NCBI GenBank assembly: GCA_020435335.1
Contig: JAGQZT010000085.1
Location: 1-41,184 of the forward strand
Origin: Flavobacteriales bacterium
GTDB lineage: Bacteria; Bacteroidota; Bacteroidia; Flavobacteriales_E; Vicingaceae
Direction: 5' to 3'
DNA: 41,184 bases
Part shown: piece after piece, positions 17,809 through 24,684 of the stretch
How the letters are laid out: each line of letters starts with the position of its first letter
Numbering within the stretch: position 1 is the first letter of the stretch
Position numbers and translations under genes: made by a program
The notes under the pieces: generated by a model
What the model was told of the DNA's origin: nothing
The model's input: only the letters and a program-made list of their open reading frames with translations
The model's database searches: none

Positions 17809-17830
17809 CTAACCTGTAAAAATACATTTA

Positions 17831-18853
17831 ATGCAGCAAACATCCGTAATTATTTTGGGTATTGAGTCAAGTTGTGACGATACGGCTGCAGCTGTGATAA
17901 AAAACGGCAAAATCCTTGCCAATGTTATTGCAAATCAAGCTGTTCACGAACAATATGGAGGCGTGGTCCCCGAACTGGCCTCCAGAGCGCATCAGCAGCA
18001 TATCGTTCCCGTTGTGGAAGCTGCCCTGAAAAAAGCCGGAGTAGCCAAAGAAGAACTTTCCGCCGTGGCCTTTACCAATGGGCCCGGATTACTGGGTTCT
18101 TTACTCGTGGGAAGCAGTTTTTCCAAGGCTTTTGCCATGGGCCTCAACATTCCCATCATCGAAGTGAACCACATGCAGGGGCATGTCCTCGCTCACTTCA
18201 TCGAGGAAGCCGACGGAACCTCCAATAGACCTTCATTCCCTTTCCTTTGTCTCACCGTAAGTGGCGGACACACCCAAATCGTGCGCATCAACGACTATTT
18301 CGATTTTGAGATCATCGGCGAAACGATCGATGATGCTGCCGGAGAAGCTTTTGATAAGGTCTCGAAAATGCTGGAACTCCCTTATCCCGGCGGACCGGTA
18401 CTCGACCGGAATGCACAACAAGGCAAGCCGGTGTTCGAATTTCCGCATCCGAAAGTCGACGGACTGAATTTCAGCTTCAGCGGACTGAAGACCTCGGTGC
18501 TCTATTTCCTGAAAAGAGAACTGGAGAACAACCCCAACTTCCGGGAGGAAAACCTGAATGACATTTGTGCTTCGGTCCAAAAAACCATTGTAGACATCCT
18601 CCTCATTAATCTGAAAAAAGCCATCAAGCAAACCGGCATCAAAGAAGTAGCCATTGCCGGTGGGGTAAGTGCCAATTCCGAACTCCGCAAGCAAATTTTA
18701 TCGCTCGAAAAGACGGGTTGCACTACATATATTCCTAAATTTGAATATTGCACGGACAATGCGGCCATGATCGCGATTACAGGGTATTACAAATACCTGA
18801 ATCAGGATTTCGCCAGACCGGATTTGGTTCCGAATGCCCGTTTAAAATTTTAA
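17831..18853 (+). CDS. tsaD: tRNA N6-threonylcarbamoyladenosine synthase subunit TsaD
   Basis: 340 aa, the standard length. The ASKHA-fold motifs GIESSCDDT (10-18), HMQGH (114-118, metal-binding His pair) and SGGHTQIV are present. TsaD transfers the threonylcarbamoyl group from TC-AMP to A37 of ANN-decoding tRNAs together with TsaB and TsaE, which are not in the window. The ATG is the first codon. TACATTTA at 17823-17830 is a near match to a -7 box but is too close for a normal leader. The gene is divergent from tamB. Confidence 0.97.
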   Translation: MQQTSVIILGIESSCDDTAAAVIKNGKILANVIANQAVHEQYGGVVPELASRAHQQHIVPVVEAALKKAGVAKEELSAVAFTNGPGLLGSLLVGSSFSKAFAMGLNIPIIEVNHMQGHVLAHFIEEADGTSNRPSFPFLCLTVSGGHTQIVRINDYFDFEIIGETIDDAAGEAFDKVSKMLELPYPGGPVLDRNAQQGKPVFEFPHPKVDGLNFSFSGLKTSVLYFLKRELENNPNFREENLNDICASVQKTIVDILLINLKKAIKQTGIKEVAIAGGVSANSELRKQILSLEKTGCTTYIPKFEYCTDNAAMIAITGYYKYLNQDFARPDLVPNARLKF

Positions 18854-18867
18854 CCTTTGTACGCCTT

Positions 18868-18883
18868 CCCCTCTTGAGAGGGG
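18868..18883. repeat. REP-like hairpin upstream of the DUF559 gene
   Basis: CCCCTCTTGAGAGGGG, a 6-7 bp GC-rich stem with a tight loop. It is the inverted counterpart of the copy at 19316-19331. It starts 14 bases after the tsaD stop and lacks a U-tract. Confidence 0.85.
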
Positions 18884-18894
18884 ACAGAAGTTCT

Positions 18895-18912
18895 ATGCAA
18901 TTTTTTTTGCAT
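18895..18912. repeat. A/T hairpin ATGCAA-T6-TTGCAT
   Basis: A 6-bp stem with a T6 loop between the outer and inner repeat blocks, 42 bases after tsaD. It might help end tsaD transcription, but the T-run is in the loop, not after the stem. Confidence 0.5.
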
Positions 18913-18932
18913 GGAAATTCAGGGGTGTGCCC

Positions 18933-19337
18933 ATGAAACGAAAAATAATTCCATATCATCCGAAGTTAAAAGCGCTAGCCAGGCAGCTTCGTAACAACAG
19001 CACAACCAGTGAAATCAAATTATGGTTAGAATTAAGAAACAAGCAGTTTTTAGGATATGATTTCCATAGACAGAAACCTTTATTAAACTACATTGTCGAT
19101 TTCTACTGTTATGAACTTAGGCTTGTTATAGAGCTGGATGGATATTCCCATCAATTTGAAGAGACTGTTATAAAAGACGCCTTTAAACAAAAAGAACTGG
19201 AAAAATGGGGCTTAACGATATTGCGCTTTCAGGACGAGGAAATCATGTGCGATATAACGAATGCTTTAAAAGAAATTGAAGGATATATTATTAACTTTGA
19301 AAAGACACACCCCTACCCCTCTCAAGAGGGGAAATGA
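18933..19337 (+). CDS. DUF559 endonuclease-like protein
   Basis: 134 aa from ATG 18933. The frame is open to a GTG at 18927, but AGGGG at 18921-18925 is a good ribosome-binding site for the ATG. It belongs to DUF559, a Vsr/restriction-endonuclease-like fold. The core is intact, with GYDFHRQKPLLNYIVDFYC, LVIELDGYSHQ (Glu and Asp as likely metal ligands) and LTILRFQDEEI. A nuclease role is expected but unproven. Both gene ends are built from flanking repeat sequence: the ribosome-binding site lies in the left repeat, and the last ten residues (THPYPSQEGK) are translated from the right repeat. Codon use looks more AT-rich than in its neighbours, consistent with insertion between tsaD and the methyltransferase gene. 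Confidence 0.85.
   Translation: MKRKIIPYHPKLKALARQLRNNSTTSEIKLWLELRNKQFLGYDFHRQKPLLNYIVDFYCYELRLVIELDGYSHQFEETVIKDAFKQKELEKWGLTILRFQDEEIMCDITNALKEIEGYIINFEKTHPYPSQEGK
19316..19331. repeat. REP-like hairpin at the 3' end of the DUF559 gene
   Basis: CCCCTCTCAAGAGGGG, the reverse complement of the 18868 copy. It overlaps the last codons of the DUF559 gene and lies 17 bases before the next ATG. Confidence 0.85.
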
Positions 19338-19347
19338 TTAGAGCAAC

Positions 19348-19962
19348 ATGGAAAATTTCAACCGGAAAGAACACTGGGAGCACATCTACTCCACCAAAGC
19401 CCTGAACGAAGTGAGCTGGTATCAGCCCACACCGGAAACTTCTTTACACATCATCGCAGAGACGGGCATCCCGAAAGATGCAGCCATCATCGATGTGGGT
19501 GGTGGAGACAGTTTCTTAGTGGACCATTTACTCCGGGCCGGTTATTCTAACATGACGGTATTGGACATCTCCGAAAAAGCCATTGAACGGGCTAAAGCCC
19601 GACTAGGCGATGATGCCGGTCAGGTAAAATGGATCTGTGTGGATGCCGCCGAGTTTGAGCCGGCCGATACTTACGACCTGTGGCACGACCGCGCTGCTTT
19701 TCACTTTTTGACCGATGCCAATGAAATTGCACATTATGTCGATGTGGCAAGCAAACACATCAAACCCGGTGGAAACCTGATCATTGGTACTTTTGCCAAA
19801 GACGGACCCTTAAAATGCAGCGGCATCGAGATCAGTCAGTACGACGCCGAAGATCTGGAACAAACTTTTTCGGAATTAAGCCTGAAAGCAAATTACAAAG
19901 TAGCCCACCCGACGCCTTTCGACACAATCCAGAACTTTACGTTTTGTTGGTTCGGGAGATAA
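19348..19962 (+). CDS. Class I SAM-dependent methyltransferase
   Basis: 204 aa. It has SAM-binding motif I (IIDVGGGDSFLVDHLL, about residues 46-61), an acidic strand (MTVLDIS) and a motif near WICVDAAEF. The N-terminus KEHWEHIYSTKALNEVSWYQ is typical of a widespread small-molecule methyltransferase family. The substrate is unknown. The stop lies 2 bases from the convergent mutS stop. Confidence 0.85.
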   Translation: MENFNRKEHWEHIYSTKALNEVSWYQPTPETSLHIIAETGIPKDAAIIDVGGGDSFLVDHLLRAGYSNMTVLDISEKAIERAKARLGDDAGQVKWICVDAAEFEPADTYDLWHDRAAFHFLTDANEIAHYVDVASKHIKPGGNLIIGTFAKDGPLKCSGIEISQYDAEDLEQTFSELSLKANYKVAHPTPFDTIQNFTFCWFGR

Positions 19963-19964
19963 CA

Positions 19965-22580
19965 TCATCCCCCCACGGCTTTCTTGATCTCATTCAGTTT
20001 CATCAGGGCTTCTACCGGTGTTAAGGTATTGATATCGATGTTCACGAGCTCGTCCTTGATCTGCATCAAAACCGGATCGTCCAGCTGGAAGAAACTCAGC
20101 TGCATGTCGTCCACATTAACCGCATTGGTTTTTTGTTTTGACTTCGGCTTCGCGTTCCCAACGTGGGCGCTTTCGAGTTGTTTCAGCACTTCGTTGGCCC
20201 GGTTGATCATCGTATTGGGCATTCCGGCCATCTTCGCCACATGAATTCCGAAACTGTGGTTGCTTCCACCCTGTTCCAGCTTCCGTAAAAAGATGATCTT
20301 GTTGTTGATCTCCTTCACCGACACGTTGTAATTCTTGATGCGCGAAAACTGATTGGCCATGTCGTTCAGTTCATGGTAGTGTGTGGCAAACAGGGTCTTC
20401 GCTTTGGCTTTCGGATGTTCATGCAGGTATTCGGCGATGCTCCAGGCAATGGAAATTCCGTCGTAGGTACTCGTTCCTCTACCAATCTCATCCAGTAGGA
20501 TCAGGCTGCGATCCGATAAGTTGTTCAGGATGCTCGCCGTTTCATTCATCTCCACCATAAAGGTCGATTCGCCCTGAGAGATGTTGTCGGATGCACCTAC
20601 ACGGGTAAAAATCTTATCCACCACACCAATGTTGGCGCTCTTGGCCGGCACAAAGCTTCCGATCTGGGCCATCAGCGTGATAAGGGCCGTTTGGCGTAAC
20701 AAGGCCGATTTACCACTCATGTTCGGACCGGTTATCATCATGATCTGCTGTGTGGAATCATCGAGGTAAATGTCGTTGGTTACGTACTCCTCACCCACGG
20801 GCAATTGCTGTTCGATCACCGGGTGGCGCCCTTCCTTGATCTCGAGCACTTTGCTGTCGTTGATGTGTGGCCGGGTATAGAAATTGGCGATTGCAATGGT
20901 GGCAAACGACAACAGACAATCCGCCTGGGCGATCAGGTGTGCATTGCGCTGAATCGGCAGGATGTAATCGGCGAGTTCCAGTACCAGGTCGTTGAACAAC
21001 TGCGTTTCCAGTTGCAGGATCTTCTCATCTGCCCCCAGGATTTTGGTTTCGTATTCCTTAAGTTCTTCCGTAATGTAGCGTTCCGCCTGAGTGAGCGTTT
21101 GCTTGCGGTGCCAGCTTTCCGGCACTTTATCTTTGTGGGTATTTCGTACTTCAATGTAATAACCGAACACGTTGTTGTAGGCGATCTTTAAACTTGGAAT
21201 GCCGGTATGTTCGATCTCCCGTTCCTGAATTTCCACGAGCGCATCTTTACCTGAATGGAGTATTTTTCGCAATCCGTCGAGCTCTTCCGACACACCGGCC
21301 TTGATCACATTCCCTTTGGCTACGGCAACAGGTGCTTCGTCTTCGATGGTTGCAGCAATTTTGTCTTTGATGACTGCACAAGGATCGAGGCTCTTCGCCA
21401 GTTGTTTCAGGGCTTTATTATCGGAATCCTCACAAGCCGCTTTGATGGGAACGATGGCTTCCAACGCGATTTTCAATTGCATCACTTCCCGGGGTGTGAT
21501 ACGTGCCGTAGCTACTTTAGAGATGAGGCGTTCGAGGTCGCCAATCTCTTTGATCTGCAGGCTTAGGGTATCGGCCAGAATTTCGTGTTTCACAAGCTCT
21601 TCCACCACTTCCAGCCGGTCGTTGATGGCATGGATGTCTTTCAGCGGAAGCGCCACCCAACGTTTCAGCATCCGCGAACCCATAGGAGAAATGGTCCGGT
21701 CGAGCACATCGATGAGTGTCCGGGCATTTTCGTTGGGCGAATAGATCAGTTCCAGATTTCGGATGGTAAACTTGTCGAGCCAAACGTATTTGTCTTCCTC
21801 AATGCGGGAAATCGATGTAATGTGTTTCGTTTTATCGTGTTGTGTATCGCTCAGGTAATGTAATGCCGCTCCGGCAGCACAGATCGCTGCCGTCATTTCT
21901 TCAATCCCAAAACCTTTGAGGCTGTTGGTCTCGAATTGCTTTTGCAGGGATTCTTTCCCGAAATCTTCGGTAAAGGCCCAGTCGTCGAGGCAATAGGTAT
22001 GAAATTGCTCACCGAAAAACCCAATAAATTCCTGGCGTTTGTTGCGTTGAAAAAGGACTTCGGTGGGTTTGAACCCATGCAGCAGTTTGTCGATGTATTC
22101 GTTGCTGCCTTGTCCGATCAGAAATTCTCCGGTAGACATATCCAGAAAAGCCACTCCGGTCAGTTTCTTGTCGAAATGAACGGCTGCCAGGAAGTTATTC
22201 GATTTATGATCAAGGATCTGGTCATTGAGGGTAACACCCGGCGTAACGAGTTCGGTCACGCCCCGCTTCACGATCTTCTTTTCTTTACTTGGCAATTCCA
22301 GCTGATCGCAGATGGCTACACGTAGTCCGGAGCGAACCAGTTTAGGTAAATACGAATTTAAGGAGTGATGAGGGAAACCGGCCAGTTCGATCTTGGACGC
22401 TCCATTATTTCGGGCCGTAAGCACGATACCGAGGATGTTGGCGGCCTTGATGGCATCTTCACCGAAGGTCTCATAAAAATCACCCACGCGAAACAGCAAT
22501 AAAGCATCCGGATACTTAGACTTGATGCTGTTGTATTGTTTCATCAACGGGGTTTCTTTATGTTCTTTCGTTTTGGCCAA
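19965..22580 (-). CDS. mutS: DNA mismatch repair protein MutS
   Basis: 871 aa from TTG 22580. It recognises base mismatches and starts repair. Visible are the mismatch-binding RVGDFYETF (Phe-Tyr-Glu wedge), Walker [14 protein letters not shown] (about residue 615), Walker [17 protein letters not shown] and FATHYHEL. I chose TTG because it gives [17 protein letters not shown], the usual family start and length. The frame stays open to GTG 22712, which would add 44 residues translated from a simple repeat ([13 protein letters not shown] type). There is no in-frame ATG before residue 14. An ATG at 22714 opens another frame that ends at TAA 22585-22583, two bases before the TTG, so coupled reinitiation is possible. 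Confidence 0.95.
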   Translation of the reverse strand: MAKTKEHKETPLMKQYNSIKSKYPDALLLFRVGDFYETFGEDAIKAANILGIVLTARNNGASKIELAGFPHHSLNSYLPKLVRSGLRVAICDQLELPSKEKKIVKRGVTELVTPGVTLNDQILDHKSNNFLAAVHFDKKLTGVAFLDMSTGEFLIGQGSNEYIDKLLHGFKPTEVLFQRNKRQEFIGFFGEQFHTYCLDDWAFTEDFGKESLQKQFETNSLKGFGIEEMTAAICAAGAALHYLSDTQHDKTKHITSISRIEEDKYVWLDKFTIRNLELIYSPNENARTLIDVLDRTISPMGSRMLKRWVALPLKDIHAINDRLEVVEELVKHEILADTLSLQIKEIGDLERLISKVATARITPREVMQLKIALEAIVPIKAACEDSDNKALKQLAKSLDPCAVIKDKIAATIEDEAPVAVAKGNVIKAGVSEELDGLRKILHSGKDALVEIQEREIEHTGIPSLKIAYNNVFGYYIEVRNTHKDKVPESWHRKQTLTQAERYITEELKEYETKILGADEKILQLETQLFNDLVLELADYILPIQRNAHLIAQADCLLSFATIAIANFYTRPHINDSKVLEIKEGRHPVIEQQLPVGEEYVTNDIYLDDSTQQIMMITGPNMSGKSALLRQTALITLMAQIGSFVPAKSANIGVVDKIFTRVGASDNISQGESTFMVEMNETASILNNLSDRSLILLDEIGRGTSTYDGISIAWSIAEYLHEHPKAKAKTLFATHYHELNDMANQFSRIKNYNVSVKEINNKIIFLRKLEQGGSNHSFGIHVAKMAGMPNTMINRANEVLKQLESAHVGNAKPKSKQKTNAVNVDDMQLSFFQLDDPVLMQIKDELVNIDINTLTPVEALMKLNEIKKAVGG

Positions 22581-22582
22581 TT

Positions 22583-22714
22583 TTAATTTGAGTGTTGTGC
22601 TTGGGGTGTTGGTTTTTGGGTTCTGGGTGTTGTGCTTTGTATTCTGTGTTTTGTATTCTGTGTTTTGTATTTTGTGTTTTGTGTTTTGTAATTTGTAATT
22701 TGTAATTTGCACAT
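22583..22714 (-). other. Short upstream ORF in the mutS leader
   Basis: 43 codons from ATG 22714 through the repeat tract to TAA, 2 bases before the TTG of mutS. The ATG lies about 12 bases after the -7 box, so the transcript would be nearly leaderless. It may serve as a coupling ORF for mutS; the peptide itself is low complexity and probably has no function. Confidence 0.35.
22600..22711. repeat. Low-complexity repeat tract in the mutS leader
   Basis: Minus strand: three AATTACA units, then alternating AAAACACA / AAATACA / ACAGAATAC units, decaying toward CCCAGAACCC. It is purine/cytosine-rich with no G-rich partner, so no hairpin is predicted. Such tracts expand or contract by strand slippage. 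Confidence 0.8.
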
Positions 22715-22725
22715 TATCCTTATCA

Positions 22726-22733
22726 CAAACTTA
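22726..22733 (-). promoter_or_regulatory. -7 box of the mutS promoter
   Basis: Minus-strand TAAGTTTG is an exact TAnnTTTG match, 12 bases upstream of the leader ATG at 22714 and about 145 bases upstream of the TTG start. Confidence 0.55.
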
Positions 22734-22846
22734 CCGGATTCCTAAAAAAAGACAGGATTTATTAAACATTAGTTTTAAACACAAACGATACTATTGTTAA
22801 TAGTCCGGATAATGATTTACTTTGCCGTTATCAATAATCATGTATC

Positions 22847-23377
22847 GTGAACAGGAAGTTAAAAAATGAAGAGTTGGATCGCATCTCCGTGGATGAGTTC
22901 AAAACCATTCGGAAAACCCCGCTGATCGTTGTACTGGATAACGTACGCAGCCTTAACAATATTGGCTCGGTATTCCGCACGTCGGACGCCTTCCTGGTGG
23001 AAGCCGTATACTTGTGTGGCATAACCGCAACACCACCGCATCGCGACATTCAAAAAACCGCCCTGGGGGCTACCGAAAGTGTAGACTGGACTTATTTCCC
23101 GACTACCGGGGAAGCGATTCGGGAATTAAAGGAAAAAGGGTATCAAATTGCCGCCATTGAGCAAGCTGAGAATAGCGTGATGCTGGATGTTTTTCAACCT
23201 GAGACAGACAAGTTAGCCGTAGTGTTTGGCAATGAAGTTTCCGGTGTTGAACAAGAGGTGGTCGATCAATGCGACCGGGTGATCGAAATTCCGCAGTATG
23301 GCACCAAGCATTCGCTGAACATTTCGGTCAGTGTGGGCATCGTGATTTGGGATCTTTTCAAGAAGTTTAATCCTTAA
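22847..23377 (+). CDS. SpoU/TrmH-family RNA 2'-O-methyltransferase
   Basis: 176 aa with a GTG start; the nearest ATGs are out of frame. It has SPOUT knot motifs NNIGSVFRTSDAF, VFGNEVSGVEQEV and IPQYGTKHSLNISVSVGI. It is a 2'-O-ribose methyltransferase of tRNA or rRNA; the exact nucleotide is not deducible. It is divergent from mutS. The last 11 bases overlap the convergent membrane-thioredoxin gene. Confidence 0.88.
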   Translation: MNRKLKNEELDRISVDEFKTIRKTPLIVVLDNVRSLNNIGSVFRTSDAFLVEAVYLCGITATPPHRDIQKTALGATESVDWTYFPTTGEAIRELKEKGYQIAAIEQAENSVMLDVFQPETDKLAVVFGNEVSGVEQEVVDQCDRVIEIPQYGTKHSLNISVSVGIVIWDLFKKFNP

Positions 23378-24266
23378 CCAGTTCTTCCAGTTCTTCCACC
23401 TTAAAGAATTCGCCGGTCCATTTTTTCTTCAGGATACCATCCTCCAGATAAACAAAGGCGGGTAATTTACCACCACTGTAATTGAAGAAGATCTCATCAT
23501 CGAACCAGATCATCGGGTAATCGATCTTGGTAGCATCCAGAAACACCTGAATATTTTCTTCCTTTTTGGAAGCCAGTACGACATAAAGGTTGTCGATCTC
23601 GTATTTAGTTTGCAGGTAATGCAATTTATGTGCAGCACTTTCACAGTGGGTGCACCCGTAGCTCAAAAAGGCAATTACGACCTTCCCTTGGGTGAAATCT
23701 ACCTTTTCGCCGGTTTGGTACAAGGGTGGAAAACCGGAGTAATCGATCGATTCGTTCAGTTCCATGGCCTGTACATTCTGGAGGCCCACCCGGTTTAACA
23801 AAAAGGTGGATGTGAATCCGATGGCCAGGAAAGGGATGATCAGCCAGTTGATGATTCCGTGTTGATGATGCCTTCTTTTGATCACCAACAACATCAGGAC
23901 CAGCACCACATTTTTTATGAGCGATTCCACCGGGGTGAGTGCCAGGTAACTTCCGAAGCAACCACAGTCCACATCATTCCCTTTGGTGATCAGCAGGAAG
24001 ATGAGATAAACCATGAACACACCGAGAGAACCCAGAGCAATTTTGTAGACGATGTTTTTAAGCCACAGATCAAAAACGATACATAGTCCGAGTGTGATTT
24101 CAAAGGCGATGATGAACCGGGCGATAAAGGGTGCCAAAAGCCAGTTGGAAACACCCAAATCAACAAAGATGATCTCAAAGGGTTCGATGGGAAACAACTT
24201 GGCCAATCCGGAAACAACAAAGACCAGGCCGACCAGGATGCGTATGACATGATTGAGAATTTTCAT
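23367..24266 (-). CDS. MauE/DoxX-like membrane protein fused to a thioredoxin domain
   Basis: 299 aa. The N-terminal ~160 residues form a DoxX/MauE-like four-helix membrane domain with a CGC pair (Cys101, Cys103) that could be redox-active. The C-terminal ~120 residues are thioredoxin-like with GCTHC (Cys205, Cys208) and a cis-Pro in KLPAFVY. It probably passes electrons or disulfides across the inner membrane, like VKOR or DsbD analogues; this is inference from the family. The ATG lies 3 bases after the terminator T-run of the Cys-rich lipoprotein gene, and the loop of that hairpin contains an exact -7 box. The gene ends by overlapping the SpoU gene. Confidence 0.8.
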   Translation of the reverse strand: MKILNHVIRILVGLVFVVSGLAKLFPIEPFEIIFVDLGVSNWLLAPFIARFIIAFEITLGLCIVFDLWLKNIVYKIALGSLGVFMVYLIFLLITKGNDVDCGCFGSYLALTPVESLIKNVVLVLMLLVIKRRHHQHGIINWLIIPFLAIGFTSTFLLNRVGLQNVQAMELNESIDYSGFPPLYQTGEKVDFTQGKVVIAFLSYGCTHCESAAHKLHYLQTKYEIDNLYVVLASKKEENIQVFLDATKIDYPMIWFDDEIFFNYSGGKLPAFVYLEDGILKKKWTGEFFKVEELEELVKD

Positions 24267-24272
24267 GCAAAA

Positions 24273-24298
24273 AAAAAGCTACCCAAAGGTAGCTTTTT
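24273..24298 (-). terminator. Terminator after the Cys-rich lipoprotein gene
   Basis: Minus strand: AAAAAGCTACC / GGTAGCTTTTT stem with a short loop and a continued T-run. It lies 18 bases after the stop at 24316. Confidence 0.9.
24284..24291 (-). promoter_or_regulatory. -7 box inside a terminator hairpin
   Basis: Minus-strand TACCTTTG is an exact TAnnTTTG match, formed by the upstream stem and loop of the terminator. It is 17 bases upstream of the ATG at 24266; TTTC lies at the -33 spacing (24315-24312). Confidence 0.4.
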
Positions 24299-24315
24299 AA
24301 ATCATAAAGATGAAA

Positions 24316-24525
24316 TTATTTCATTTTACAGCTAGCGCTAGAATCAGCGATTTTGTAAAGTGCATCAGCAGCGTTACAAGCTTCTTCCAAATCACCACCG
24401 TTAACGTCATCTTCGTTAAAAGTTTCTGTTTGTCCGTTGTAAGTACACTCGCACTCATCTTTACCACAAGAAGTAAAAGCAACTGCACCACCTAAAATAA
24501 CAGCAAATAATAATACTTTTTTCAT
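24316..24525 (-). CDS. Small Cys-rich lipoprotein
   Basis: 69 aa. It has a lipoprotein signal with lipobox FTSC (Cys20). The mature chain is about 50 residues, acidic, with four further cysteines (25, 27, 50, 66) that could form two disulfides. I do not recognise the family. Its neighbour is a membrane thioredoxin fusion, a possible disulfide partner. It is flanked by its own terminator and a 110-bp AT-rich upstream region in which I see no exact promoter box. Confidence 0.7.
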   Translation of the reverse strand: MKKVLLFAVILGGAVAFTSCGKDECECTYNGQTETFNEDDVNGGDLEEACNAADALYKIADSSASCKMK

Positions 24526-24635
24526 AACAATAATTGTTTAGTTAATAATTTACGCCACGCAAGATATTACATTTTTTTTACATGACATAGTTTTTTACAT
24601 ATAAATTCTTCAAATACGGCATATGCCTTACAACA

Positions 24636-24664
24636 AAAATGCCAGGCTTTCGGCCTGGCATTTT
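24636..24664 (-). terminator. Terminator after the OmpA/TPR lipoprotein gene
   Basis: Minus strand: AAAATGCCAGG / CCTGGCATTTT stem with a CCGAAAG loop, 20 bases after the stop at 24685. It is nearly symmetric, so it could act on both strands. Confidence 0.9.
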
Positions 24665-24684
24665 CTATTTGGAAAATCTACTGA

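Larger units (their letters stand above)
18868..19331. mobile_element. Candidate DUF559 gene cassette bounded by inverted repeats
   Basis: A 464-bp unit. Each end carries two blocks in mirrored order: an outer CCCCTC/GAGGGG hairpin (18868-18883; 19316-19331) and an inner GGGGTGTG / CACACCCC block (18922-18929; 19306-19313). The coding region lies between and runs into the right-hand blocks. The structure resembles REP elements paired with an enzyme gene, but no target-site duplication was identified, so mobility is inference. Confidence 0.4.

Noticed and set aside
18895..18912. A terminator for tsaD formed by the ATGCAA hairpin
   Set aside because: The T-run is in the loop rather than after the stem, and the stem is only 6 AT-rich base pairs.
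22813..22846. A promoter for the SpoU methyltransferase gene at TTTACTTTG
   Set aside because: It has only one base between TA and TTTG, so it does not match the TAnnTTTG spacing.
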